Source: Cristatella mucedo (lineage: Eukaryota > Bryozoa > Phylactolaemata > Cristatellidae). Taken from it: 64,000 nucleotides of DNA. The notes beneath the pieces were generated by a model. That model was given only the letters and a program-made list of their open reading frames with translations. It made no database searches and had not been told where the DNA came from. The stretch is from contig WPIO01000018.1 in the NCBI GenBank assembly GCA_009760855.2, positions 6,167,001-6,231,000 of the forward strand, read 5' to 3'. Each line of letters starts with the position of its first letter. The stretch's first letter is position 1. This document shows positions 1 to 11,700 of the stretch, one piece after another. The position numbers and the translations under genes are program-made.

Positions 1-32
1 TCGCTTCCCGAGGCCTGGCTATCGTGCATAGC

Positions 33-1075
33 CTCAAATTCTCTAAACTCACTAGCTGCATGCATTGATGACATCCGCACATGGATGGCAGCAAATTTTC
101 TAAAACTTAACGATGATAAAACTAACTTACTAGTTATGGGCAAACCCAGTGTGATCCAGAGATTGGACGGGCTGACTCTCAAAATTGGCTCTGGCAGCAT
201 ATCTCCAGTTGAATCAGCTCGAAATCTAGGTGTCATATTCCAAAGCGACCTCTCGTTAGACGACCATATCAGCTCCACAGTCAAATCCGCCTATTTTCAG
301 CTTCATAACATTGCTAAAATTCGGGCTTGTTTAGATAAAGATACCACGTCCAAGTTGGTCCATGCATTCGTGACATCCCGTCTCGACTTCTGAAACTCAC
401 TGCTTACTGGCCTACCAGCATGTGCGATCAGGCGATTGCAGCTGGTGCAAAACTCTGCAGCTAGGCTTGTCTGTCGTGAGCGTCGCAGTTGCCACATTAC
501 TCCACTTCTCGCCGACCTGCACTGGCTACCAGTCAAGCAACGGATTTACTTCAAGGTTTTGTCACTCACTTTTAGGTCCCTTCATTCTATGGTTCCAGCC
601 TATCTGTCAGATATAATACCCCATCAGGCCAAGCATCGTACCACCCGCTTTTCGGAATCCAACAGTCTAGAAATACCTCATACAAACCTTAAATCCTTTG
701 GAGACCGTGCATTTAGTTCATATGCTCCCAAAGCCTGGAACTCCCTCCCGACTTGCGTCACATCATCCATTGACTTGACAACATTTAAAAAGAACCTAAA
801 AACACCTATTTAGGACAGCATTTAGTGGGTCCCTGTGATTCGTCCCTGATGTGCTTATGCGTGCTGACACTGTGCATGCTGCCACTAACCACATTTGCAT
901 GTTGACCCTGTGTCACCCCTAACCATATTATTCATTTCGTTTGTTTTTTCAAACATGATCTTACTTACCAGTCAATTGCATTTCACTTTGCAGCAAATGT
1001 AAAGCGCCTAGAGAGAGATTAAGTTCTCTGAGGGCGCTTTATCAAGTGAATTATTATTATTATTATTATAGCATT
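33..1075 (+). mobile_element. LINE family A (L2-like) 3' half, 5' truncated, broken
   Basis: Matches the other A copies from about base 33, starting in the RT segment after the YADD region. It encodes [21 protein letters not shown] and [17 protein letters not shown], then a TGA (391-393) replaces a Cys codon in SRLDFCNSLL. The frame resumes to 813, where a 2-bp loss in the FKKNLKTHLF region truncates the end. The 3' UTR has the conserved hairpin (AAAGCGCC at 1001-1008, GGCGCTTT at 1033-1040) and ends in a TTA/ATT run near 1075. Without RT motif B and YADD this copy is inactive. Confidence 0.9.
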
Positions 1076-1107
1076 AAGGGACGTCTGTTGTAGCGTCGGA
1101 GGGAGCA

Positions 1108-1692
1108 TGCATTTCTGCTGACTGAGACATGGATGACGCTCTGCACTGGTCTATGGTTCAAAACTCTGCAGGCTTGTCTGTCGTGAGCGTCGCAGTTGCC
1201 ACATCATGCCGCTTCTCGTTGACCTGCACTGGCTCCCAGTCAAGTAAAGCATCGACTTGAAAGGTTTTATCACTCACTTTTATTTTCCTTTATTCTTTGG
1301 CTCCAGCCTAACTATCAGATCTACTACCCCTCCAGGCTAAGCATCTTTCCACACTCTCTTTTTGGAATCTAATTGTTTACCTAAACCTCGAACAAACCTC
1401 AAATCTTTTGGAGACCGTGCATTTAGTTCGTATGCTCCCAAAGCCTAGAACCCACTCTCGACCTTCGTCACGACATCTCCTGACTTGACCTTATTTAAAA
1501 AGAAACCAAAAACGCACTTATTTATCACAACATTTAGTGGGTCCCTGTGATTCGTCCTTCATGTGCTCATGCTTGCTGACACAATGCATGCTGCCAGTAA
1601 CTACACTTGCATGCTGACCCTGTGCATGTCACCACCCCTAACCATGTTAATCTTATTGTTTATTGAGCATGCTACCACTAACCATTCAATCG
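1108..1692 (+). mobile_element. LINE relic with endonuclease piece fused to RT end
   Basis: Bases about 1108-1150 read like the endonuclease motif FLLTETWMT. The sequence then jumps straight to the RT C-terminal region (AAAACTCTGCAGGCTTGTCTG...), which is followed to about 1692. The middle of the element is missing, so this is an internally deleted, diverged copy. It stops before the terminal hairpin, where an opposite-strand tail begins. Confidence 0.75.
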
Positions 1693-1827
1693 TAATATAA
1701 TAATAATGAGAGTCCTACACTTGATAAAGCGTCATCAGAGAACTCATTCTCTTTCTAGGCAATTTACATTTGCTGCAAAGGAAACACGATCGAATGGTGA
1801 GCGGTATCATGCTTGATAGTTAACACG
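1692..1827 (-). mobile_element. LINE A 3'-end fragment (antisense)
   Basis: Reverse complement of the LINE A 3' UTR. It starts at a TAATAATAAT run, then CACTTGATAAAGCG, the hairpin region, and CATTTGCTGCAAAGGAAACACGATCGAATGG. It lies head to head with the sense fragment ending at 1692. Confidence 0.85.
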
Positions 1828-2049
1828 AATGGCTGCATGTGCCGCTATTAATCAGGGTTACTACAGAAACAAGGTGTGTTGATCAGCTCCGAGCACCAGT
1901 CGCGGCTAATTGGTGCTACCTGGTTTGTGACGTTGGGCAAAGTCGTACTCATCTAACCTAAGGGTCTCACGCTAAACACGGCACGAGGCCTCGGAGTTCC
2001 TAACCAGAACCAGCGGCAGCTTCGCTGCCTCGCGATCTGTGTTTAGAAG

Positions 2050-2930
2050 AAAGTGTAGTAAATAGCCTAGTAAATACGGCCGGTAAATTTTGACCGCCTC
2101 AACGAATGCCAAGCAATGCAACTCTGTAGCTGAGTATTTGGCTTCCCTTTTTTAAGCTTTCGTCCGCCAAAAGCAAAAGGTTGCTGTCTGCCATGGTCGT
2201 CTGACTGCTCAAGGAAGCAACCCAGTGCAACAGCAAATGTATCGCCAGTCACGATAAATTGACAGCTGGGGTCACGAAAACGGAGTACGGCGTCTTTTAG
2301 CAGCCTCTGGTTTAGCAATTTAGAATGCTACTGTGCAGTCATTTCACCAACAAAACTTGCTCAGGTGGTCGTTACAGCGCAGCCTACATTTTTGCATAGC
2401 TGGGAACGAACTGCATCCTCAAACAAACCTACTATTCCCAGTAATCGGGCCAGCTCAGTGGCATCTTGTGAGGACCGCTAGCCTTGTATCGTCGACATTT
2501 TGTGGCATCGGCCGATACTGCCTGCAGATACGATATGCCCCAGGAATTCAAACTCTTCGTGGGCAAAGCCGCAATTTTGGCCTGTTAGTTTTACTCCCGA
2601 TGCCGAACAAAGCTGCAGGACCCGCAGTCGATGCCAGCAAGATGGGCCGACCAATCATTGTGAAAGCAAATAAAATCCTCAAAAAAAGTGCCACGACATC
2701 TTCAGTGGCCAATGCCCGAATCGCATCATTAGCGACACGCTGAAAGGTTCCCGGGGCATTGTTTAAACCTCCGACCACTTGGTTGGCTTACTGTGTAACC
2801 GGTTAGTCATTAACATGTTGATAGCCCTCACCCAAAACTCGCCCTTAAGTTCTTAGAGCACGAGAGTTTTGCTAAAGAAAACGCCGTCAGATAAATTACG
2901 CCCTTCGAAGATACTCTTCCGGCTCGTACT
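2050..2930 (-). pseudogene. Degenerate Ty3/gypsy-like pol relic (RT and RNase H)
   Basis: Two minus-strand pieces resemble LTR-retrotransposon pol. The first (about 2778-2548) contains GLNNAPGTFQRVANDAI, like the conserved NAPATFQR segment of Ty3-type RT. The second (about 2318-2067) reads DAVLRFRDPSCQFIVTGD..VALGCFLEQ, then PFAFGGRKL, like the start of RNase H (PVLxxPDFSKPF, TDAS, AIGAVLSQ, IAYASRxL). Another frame between them reads FHNDWSAHLAGI and a LNSWG piece in family order. The reading frame shifts several times and contains stops. No LTRs were seen. The assignment is by eye and moderate. Confidence 0.6.
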
Positions 2931-3103
2931 CCTGTTAGAGCGCCGCAACGGTATACTCATCTGGCAGCTATCACGCACAGAACGGTAGCGCTCGCGACAA
3001 CAGATTGCACATTATCTACACGTGGGATTGCATCGACTACGCCAGTGACAGCCGCTACACCGTGCGTGCTGCAGACCAGGTTCTTTGTCTCTCTCTCTCT
3101 ATA

Positions 3104-3108
3104 TATGA

Positions 3109-3146
<38 letters not shown>

Positions 3147-3150
3147 TTAT
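3104..3150. repeat. AT-rich microsatellite
   Basis: (TA)n with interspersed TTTATAT, directly next to the pogo-like element. Confidence 0.9.
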
Positions 3151-3153
3151 ATA

Positions 3154-3829
3154 CAGCCATCCCTCGTTACATCGCGCTTCTATTTTCGCGGCTTCGCTCT
3201 AACGTGGTTTTTTGAAATACGTGTATATTCATTAAAAAGTTGATCGAAATGGTGAAAATGGTACAGCGCCAGCTCGTTTGTCTGAGTCAATTATTAACCC
3301 CTATATTACAATTAAAATTAAAATTACTGTACGTATGGAACGCGGAAGAAGACGACGACGCACCCTTTGAAGATACTGCACCACCTGCAGACTCTCCCAC
3401 TGAAGTCGTGCCGTCAGAGAGGCCGTAACCTTGCTCTTTTTTGCTGTGCTGTACATCTTTTCATGTTAATCGCTTCATCACCAAACGCACTATTTTCATA
3501 GCTTAGTGCTCGCGCGTAAGAATTATGTGTGCAAAATTAAATGTAAAATAACAACAATACGATGTTTGTAACGTCCAATATGTCTTATTTTCTCTTATTT
3601 TGTCAAATATATTTGGTAATACGAGTGTAATGGTGACTAAAGGGGTGTTTTTTATGTCCGGAGGGGTCTAATAATGTTAAAAACCGTATTTAGAGTGTCA
3701 TAAACAGGTCTTCTTGGCTATAACTATGAAAATATTTGATTTATAAAAAAAGAATCCTTCTTTGCGGAAATTCACCTATCGTCGTAGAGTCTGGAACGAA
3801 TTAACAGCGATATAAACGACGGTCGACTG
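3154..3829. mobile_element. pogo/Tigger-like non-autonomous DNA transposon
   Basis: The left end is CAGCCATCCCTCGTTACATC. The reverse complement of the right end is CAGTCGACCGTCGTTTATAT. These are imperfect terminal inverted repeats, flanked by TA on both sides (3152-3153 and 3830-3831), as expected for Tc1/mariner/pogo insertions. Subterminal sequence such as TCGCGGCTTCGCT and GTTCCAGACTCTACG is the kind seen in Tigger-type MITEs. The interior encodes a short acidic ORF (3240-3428) but no recognisable transposase. Confidence 0.7.
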
Positions 3830-3831
3830 TA

Positions 3832-3899
3832 TTTATATATACATTAATACATATTACTATTAGTATATATATATATACTAATGTATTCGAATATTAACT

Positions 3900-3964
<65 letters not shown>

Positions 3965-3965
3965 G
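3832..3965. repeat. Compound TA/AC microsatellite
   Basis: TATATA tracts, then (AC)n at about 3900-3943, then (AT)n to 3963. From 3966 to about 4589 I see no gene or recognisable repeat. Confidence 0.9.
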
Positions 3966-4589
3966 AGTTAACTTGTGAACTTGCTTGGCCGAGTCACAGT
4001 AGTAATAAAATACTGTGATTAAAAAGAAAGAAGTCTGTGATGATTTAACGGTCCAGCACTACGTCTATCCCCTGTCCCAGCAAGAGCACGCAAAGCAACG
4101 TTGTTCGCCGAAGAAGAAGCCTATATAACTTTGCTTGCGTCTATCGTATGCTCTGCAGGGTTTGTAATCTTTTGGAGCATTGCAAGCGTACGCCAGGACG
4201 TACTCCTCAGGTCTGCACTCCACAATTTCCGTCTCAAGTATAGCAATCATCGCAAAAGCCGCGCGCTGCTGCATCAAATATTTGATGTCGGCCACTTGCA
4301 TGTCAAATAGAAAATGCTAGCACAAATAGTGTAGCGTAAAATATAGAAATGTCCGAACAAAAAGGCGAAGAACACCAACACAAATTGCCTCCCAATGACC
4401 TCAGCGGTGTGAATGAGCGGTAGAAAAAAGAAAGAGGACGTAAAAATGCGATGGAAACGTTTTAAAGAAAAACTTAATAACATCTTCAATCATTAAAACT
4501 TTATGAAGGAGCGCAATAGTTAAAACGAAATCCCATAATTGAAACATGCCTGCATAGGTCTCTGGCTCTAGCTCCGGAAGTACTGGTAA

Positions 4590-4723
4590 TAAGAATAATA
4601 ATAACAATAATGCATTTGTGTAGCACTCTCATAGAACTTAATCTCTTCCTCAGCACTGTAAATATGCTGTAAAGAAAGCATGATTGAATGGTTAATGGTA
4701 GCACGCTCAATGTCAGCAAACAT
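4590..4723 (-). mobile_element. LINE A-type 3'-end fragment (antisense)
   Basis: AATAATAATAAC run, then a decayed hairpin (AGCACTCTCATAGAAC ... CAGCACTGTAAAT) and GCTGTAAAGAAAGCATGATTGAATGG, the reverse complement of the A 3' UTR. A SINE-2 copy starts immediately after it. Confidence 0.75.
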
Positions 4724-4724
4724 G

Positions 4725-4898
4725 GTGAGTCGTAATGGCTCACTAGGTAAGGCGGTTGCTTATTCGATCCCACGATCTAGGCCCGAGGTCGTGGGTTCGA
4801 ATCCTGCGGTGGGCGACCCTTTATCGCCACTGCAAGCGGTGGTGATAGCCGTCAAGGCTCTTCTATCGCTTTACAAAAAGAGGCTGTTAAATCAGCTA
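4725..4898 (+). mobile_element. tRNA-derived SINE-2 copy
   Basis: A-box-like TGGCTCACTAGG and a perfect B box GGTTCGAATCC (4795-4805), then the family body (CGCCACTGCAAGCGGTGGTG...) ending in AGGCTGTTAAATCAGCT. There is extra sequence between the two boxes compared with the copy at 57574. The region 4899-5780 shows no gene. Confidence 0.88.
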
Positions 4899-5780
4899 GT
4901 AATTATTAAATTATTACTATTAGGCATAACGCAGTTAGAGGTGGCGTACATGATGGCGAGGTGTGAAAAAGAGCAGTGGTTTAACGGTTTATTGCGGGTT
5001 TATGGCTTTATCGAATATGATTTACATGGGCTTATGGTTTAGTGAGTTGACGTTTTATGGGGATGAGTCACGGCCTGCAGAGAAGGGGGAGTGAGAACGC
5101 GGGCGCAGAAGAGGATGGTCGTGACACGTCGCGCTGCGAACCCAAATACACAGCTGTTCTCCGACACGAAGGCGTTTCTGTACCGCTCGCTGGCTTGCTG
5201 TCGGAGCGTCAGACTACAAGGGCAGTTGGGCATGCTCCGCAGGCAAATTCATTTTATGTTCCTTCCGCGAGATTCGAATACGCCAGTTGTGCAATTTTAA
5301 ATTCTGTCAGCAGCGGTTGAAGAGCAGCCGAGTTTCTCCTTGCGGGAGGCGCGATGTATTCTTTCGTGATGCTTCATTCGCCGCACCCTTCATCATAGGC
5401 CCAACTCACTCTTTCGGAATTTTCGAAGCGCTCAATAAATGCCGTAGAAATGCTGTGACAGTTTCGAAATTAGGTTTAAGCGACAACGCAAACGCCGTGG
5501 CGGCGGCGGTAGGCTTCAGCAGACGTATGTTTAGTCTTTCGAAGCATTCTCTAGGCGCAACGGCCAGCAACCGCTCGGCCGTACGTGCACGTCACAGCCC
5601 GTAATCTGGGTCACCTCGCTCCGCCCCTATTTTCCAAATGCGGCAGTCCAGCCCCCAGCTCCTGAGAAACAGCCCATCGAATGCGGGCCTCGCTTTTGGC
5701 CACCTAAGCCGCATCGAAGGCCGGTAATGCAATGCAGCCGAGTGCCGGCCTTTAACCGAACTGTACGCCGCCCGCGATAA

Positions 5781-5912
5781 CCATATTTGTATGCTGACCC
5801 TGCGGTCGTTGAGCATGCTACCATTCGATCGTGCTTTCTTTGCAGCAGCAAATGTAAAGTGCATAGAAGGAGATACAACTCTCTCTGGGCGCTGTGCAAG
5901 CGTATTGTTCTT
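5781..5912 (+). mobile_element. LINE A-type 3'-end fragment (sense)
   Basis: ATGCTGACCCTG, then GAGCATGCTACCATTCGATCGTG, then AAATGTAAAGTGC ... CTCTGGGCGCTGTGCAAG. It is a diverged copy of the 3' UTR and hairpin with no long ATT run. From 5913 to 10209 I find no gene, RNA or clear mobile element; 7.8-10.2 kb is AT rich. Confidence 0.75.
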
Positions 5913-8900
5913 GATATTAATGTCTCCAGATCGCATGTCAATTAGGGTGGAAAAAAGCAAAGGCAGCGTACCCAAATAGGTACCCGTCACGTGGTTTCGT
6001 GCCCCGAGCGGGCCGCGAACTGGACGTCTGGCTGGGAGCCGTTTGTGTACGAGTGCTGCGACGCTGGTCTTTTCGCGCGCGATTCATCGCGCCCATTCGC
6101 GAACGCTCGCGCACGTGCACTCGATTGCCTGCCGCTGCGTTGCCTGCTGTGCTATCAACGAGGTCGCACCCTTAGCAAGTTCGCTGCATTAAGTTCTCAT
6201 GTGCTTCGCACTTAAACTGGCCAGCATTGACAGGTAGTATTCCCTGGAGACTGAGCCTCAGGTCGCCCATTTCGCCTTCGTAACTTACATCGGCTCGCTC
6301 CTACGTAGCAACGACCTGCCATCGGCAGTGGCTAGATGATAGCTCGTGTACCCGTTGGGCAGTCTCAGCTGAGTGTCCCGCCGGTGTATGCTCGACTACG
6401 GGGTGGGAGGGGCCGACACTAGCCTTCCGTTACCATCGTCGATTAGCTAGGTCCGACGCCGCCTCCACCCTCCCCCCAGTGACTGGGTCATCCATCCCCT
6501 TCTTCCCCCTCACTCTCGTACTCCCTTACTCTTCGAGGCTAGAGGGAAGAGCTCTCGCGCTGCCTCTCGAATGTTCTCGCATGTTATCGGAGAACTTGAG
6601 ACGAGAGCACCGGCAGCTCCGCGAGCGACTTTCGCACTTGCGCAGCATTTCGAGGCTAGCTGTCGACAGATGTCGCTAGCTGTCGACCTTGGTCAGCCTT
6701 GGGATGAGAGAGGCCAGACTGACAGACTGGCTGGCGGGCCGCGAACTGAGCATCGCAGCATCGATTGGCCGCAAGAGTCGTCGCTTCAACGGCGTACGCT
6801 GTTCTGCGGGAAGCCAACAAAGATGTCCCAGCGGGTGAGCGATTGATTCGACAGTTGCAGTTTCTGTCGAAAGTCTGAGCAGCCCTGATCAATTAGGTTT
6901 TTTCAGCGACCTCAGTGATCTCTTCGTTGGAGCGGAGAAAAGTATTACGGGAGCTTGATTTGCAAATTACCTTCGCGAAAGAGTTCTGACCAACCTTGCA
7001 TTCTTTGGAGGCGGGGAGGTAGCTCCTAGCTCCAGTACATAGAAATTACTGAAGATACACTTCACGACAATCGTTTCAGTGTGAATAGTTTAAGCATAGC
7101 GTAAAACCCCAATATTGTATGCTGCGAGTTCTTCGCCAATGCAAATCGCATTACACGCACTTGTAAGTAATGCAATTTATCGCGATATTATCAATAATTT
7201 AAATTTGCAATGCTTTCCAGCTCAAACGAAGCGCTTTGAGATTTATTTTATTTTTCTTTGGGTTCAATAAGAGGTGCTTTATGTTTTCTTACTATTATTA
7301 GATTTCTTTGGAATACCAGTGTTCGGTATGAGCGACACCTCACACGCCAAATGGCTCGCTTACTACAGTTCTTAGCAGACGGCGAAATGACGAAGGTCAG
7401 CCATTGCGACCCATCCAAGCCAACACATGACTCGAAGCACTGGGCCATTGGTCAGATCTTGCATGATGGCCACCAAGTTCAAGAATACAACTTTCCTAGA
7501 GGAAGGAAATTCTAATAGCAAGGATTGACCGACTTCGAGAGACACCTGCTGATTTGCTGCAAACTTGCGGTAGTGGCTTCTGAATCCGGACGGAACCGGG
7601 CCCGGCAAACACATCACTCTTAACTGTGCTAGTCTCAACGGACGCGCGACAAAAATTGCGCTTCCTCCTCGAGCCTTGGAATCGTGTCTGTTGCGGCTTC
7701 CAGTTGCGGCACTGATGCACGTAGGCATGCCCGGAACGTAGCGGGATATGACGGAATGCCACAACGAGCATGCCCACGCCTTAGCATATCCAGACTGTAG
7801 CCTAGAGTAGATAAGTAAATTTGATTGCAGCGGAGAGTTACAGGCGGAGGGCTACAGGCGGAGGATTACATCAATGGCCACCATGACGAGTCACAAATCT
7901 CATAAGGCTCAACGACCTGGAGAAAAACTCGACTAAAATGCTGCGGCCAACACCCGGATCAAAACTGACTGCTTGATACATGGCTTCTGCTTGTATGCTG
8001 CCTTGGCAATAGATCACAACAATATCGGTTCCATAGCCGCTATAATTCGGGAATCGCGATTAATCAACATCCGGCAACACATTAGCTGATATAGCAAGCC
8101 TCCATCTGAACGTGCTGGCCGTTCAAAGTCAGGATGCCTCTACTAAATACTATAACGGAATGCAAAAATTTTTTGAATTCCGTAGAATATATAACCCACT
8201 TGATTTACATGCATATTTTCGTAATTCAGAGTCTACAGAGTCTTCCAAAAGTGGCAATTGATAGAATTAAAAATGTTCAGCTGGTATAAGTATATGTGCA
8301 ATATAATACCAGAGTTTACGGATCTCTTCAGCATCTTGGGGGCTAGGTATTTCTGGCTTACGCCCAAAGTCGTTTCTCGAGAGATGGAAATCACCCTATG
8401 AAAAATCGGCTCATGTGATTAGATTCCAGTCGAGAAGCTCAAAAATGAGCGTCACCTTTTTGAGTCATGCGACCCAATTAGTGCCGACAGTCAGATCGAC
8501 TAAGGTTTTTCCAACTGAATCTGATGTTAATGGAAGTTGCTTGAATGATTTTATTGACAGAGAACTATTCCAGAGGCTGCGAGACTTAGGTTCACGAGAT
8601 ATTTGTTATGGACTAGACTGCAAATAGTGCTACGAATATACTCCAAAACGCAAAATTACCAAGTTATGAGCCACAGAATCAACGGGTACTCTTAATCTAA
8701 TGCTCACAATCAGCAAAATTTCACCAGGATTGGGTTTAATTACGGAAAAGTAATTTAGCCCCAACTTAACATTATAGTCCAACGGCATGGCAATTTGGTC
8801 ATGGATGATCGGAAAGACAAGCACGGTTAGATCCCAAGAGAATCACGCTCACACAGCCATAACACGATCCATGCCAAACAGCTCAAGAAGATTGCACAGT

Positions 8901-10209
8901 GGCTGTCATAAGCCACTGGTCCGATGCGGCTGCTGTTCGAAGCAGCAGTTGTTGACTGCACTTAGAAATTTAAAAATGTTCACGCTTAGCAGCCAGAAAA
9001 GAGACAAAAAAGAAAGCTAAATCTGTGTACAGAAATGTGTACCCTTTTAACTCCTTACCAGCACGCATGACTCAGCAGCTGCTGTGTCATTAAGAGGTAA
9101 ATTATTCGCCAGTGTTGGCACTTGAAATAGTCTAAACGTTGGTTTCTAAAAGCAGTACCAAATGTATAATCGCCTTACTATGCACGAATATGCTCACATC
9201 TTGAGTAAAACTTTCGACGGGGTATTTTAGTAATAGCACTACAGTAAATAATGTTAATAGGAGAGGCCGCAAGCTCGAGATGACCAGGCTAAAGCATGTT
9301 TATATACTTCAATCGTGTGCTGACGTTTGGCATTCACTAAATCCCTCCCAATTTACCAAAGTATTGAGCCAAAAATAAAATAATAAATGATTATAGCAAC
9401 TACCTTCGGTACAGTAACTCAACTCATCTGATTTGCCTAGCAAAAAATCCATTGCCATTTCCTTTATGAAAAATAACATTCTATCATTTCAACTTTCAAG
9501 AAATTTGCTTAAGGTTGCACACCTAAACTTCACGCAGTAATCTTAAAAGAGCTCTTAAGTAAAATTAATAATTAGAAAAACTAAGCTATTTATTTCTAAC
9601 TTGATTTCTCTTGATCATGTCGAAGCTGCAATTTTGTAGACATGACTACTAGAACTTGTAATACACCAAGTTAGAAATACCTTCGTATTGAAGAACACTC
9701 GAGGTTAAGTAACTGAAGTTGCTTACTTTAAAATTAGGTCTTAAGTGGCACAATTAGCTGATGAACGCACAAAAAGCGGATGAACGCATGGCTATGTAAC
9801 TGGAGCTTGGCACTATCAATTTTAAAATATGTCTCATCGAAGTTGTCTATGAATTATTGTTTTCAGATGCATATAATCTTGTTAATCTTTAAAGGACTTA
9901 AAAAGAAGTTAGCTTATTCACAGGTCTTTATTCTTGTAAGGCAACTAGTATTCAAAAATTAAGACAAAGTGTGGCTTAAGCACACGTGAAATGGATCGCG
10001 GACATCTGAGTAAGTATACAATAATATATAATGTAATAACATTTAGTATATAATCATTTAAGTATATAAAGACGCTGCTCGTTATATAAAGTTATTTGTA
10101 AATCAGTATGGGTTAGTGTATAATTAGCGGTGAATCGCTCTGCTCTTTCGTAATAGTTATGAAAACCGTAAGCCGCTCCTGCTGCAACCGAAACATCACT
10201 AGATATTTC

Positions 10210-11140
10210 CTATGTAGTTAATGAATACCGTTAAAGTCCATCAAATGTACAGCAAAAAACCGACAGAGCCAGCATGGATAAGCATGCACAGCACAGGACA
10301 ATGTACATGGATCCAGCAAGTAGTTCTGTGGCGAAGGGCTTTTTCAGCTTCGGTTTTAAATGCCGCGAGTCATTGCAAGTCATGACGGCAGTCGACGGTG
10401 CCGTCGCTCCAGGCTTTGGGGGCATACAAACACAAGGCATGGTCTTTGCGTGATTTTAGCTTGGTTAGAGGTAGTATAGAGCACGATAAGTTAGAAAACT
10501 AGTAGGATGATTGCCAGCCTAGTAGGCAATTATTTTGGCACATAAAGTCGGAGCGAGAGATTAGAGACACAACATTGTGGAAAAAACGTTTTAGTTCTTA
10601 CGCTGCTTGATGGGGAGCCAGTGCAGATTGGTGAGAAGTTTTTTAATGTAGCAATATTGCCTTTTTCGACAGAGGAGCCTAGCGGCGTCTTACAGCGCCA
10701 CATGCAGGCGGCACAGTAAGTAATAGAAGTCAAGATGGAATGTCTAAAATGCGTGCACCAGCTTGGCCGTGGTGTACTTCTTTAAGCAGCCCCACATTTT
10801 CGCACAGGTACTAAGCTGAAATTAGGAACACTTGACAGTGAAGCTGATGTGGTCATCTAGTGAAACCTCATTTTGGAACAGGTCACCCAGATAGATTGCA
10901 CAGTGATGCCACAAGAGGTACGTCGGCTGACCCATTTTGAGGGTAAGGCTTTTCGATTTCTGAGTAGTTTGCATGTAAGTAGTGAGTGGATTTTATCGTC
11001 ATTCAATCGGTGAAGGCTCGCTGCCATCTAGGTGCGAATGTCAAGAACGCATGCTTCGAGGGATTAAGAGATAGTTATGTTTAAAATGTTGGGAGGCCTA
11101 GATGGATCAAAGTACAGGTACGGCAAAGAGTCATATGCAT
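10210..11140 (-). mobile_element. Old LINE A-like copy (antisense), RT C-terminal half
   Basis: Antisense matches run in order from the 3' UTR side (CATGGATAAGCATGCACAG, CCAGGCTTTGGGGGCATAC near 10420, GCCAGTGCAGATTGGTGAGAAG near 10620) to the RT segment (TTTTATCGTCATTCAATCGG, GCTGCCATCTAGGTGCGAATG near 11030). It is much more diverged than the other A copies and has no open frame, so it is an old insertion or a different subfamily. Confidence 0.7.
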
Positions 11141-11504
11141 ATCAATAAAAGCCTTTGGAGCTAATGCGGTAGTCTAATGAAAGGTCACTTTGGAACAGAA
11201 CGCCTAGATTTCGTGCAGATTCAACAGGAGATACGCTGGCTTGACCGATTTTGAACGCAATGTTTTCCAATTTCTGAATGACACTTGTTTTGCCTATAAC
11301 TAATAAGTTGGTTTTATCATCATTCAATTTAAGAAAGTTTGCTGTCATCCATGTGCGAATGTCATCAACACATGCAGCAAAGGCGTGGAGAGAATTCAAC
11401 ATGTTCAAGATCTGGGAGGGATCGAAGCAAAGGTACAACTGAGTGTCATCTGCATAGAAGTGACAGCTTAGATTGCGCTTGGCAATCACATCGGCAAGAG
11501 AGAA

Positions 11505-11601
<97 letters not shown>

Positions 11602-11700
11602 AAACAGTGTAAAGAAGCAGACCGAGTACAGAGCCTAAGGTACCCCGTTACTCAAGTGGCTCCTCGGGCGATGCTGGAAGTGCTTGACCGCGAAACCACT
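11141..11700 (-). mobile_element. LINE A-like RT segment (antisense) with internal GA microsatellite
   Basis: An open minus-strand stretch (11489-11142) reads [47 protein letters not shown], and [15 protein letters not shown], so RT motif C (YADD) is intact. Going on, the RT coding sequence is interrupted at about 11499-11598 by a GA repeat. It resumes with AGTATAAACAGTG and ACAGAGCCTAAGGTACC, the reverse complement of the motif-B region, to about 11660-11700. It partly repeats the adjacent copy at 10210-11140. Confidence 0.8.
11506..11598. repeat. (GA)n microsatellite inside LINE RT
   Basis: About 45 GA units between two pieces of one RT frame. From 11700 to about 14050 I see no gene or recognised repeat. 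Confidence 0.97.

Noticed and set aside
7248-7777. Two overlapping minus-strand ORFs that hint at retroelement pol or integrase
   Set aside because: A few Cys/His and KSDVF-like pieces caught my eye, but no ordered set of motifs could be followed. The resemblance is too weak to report.
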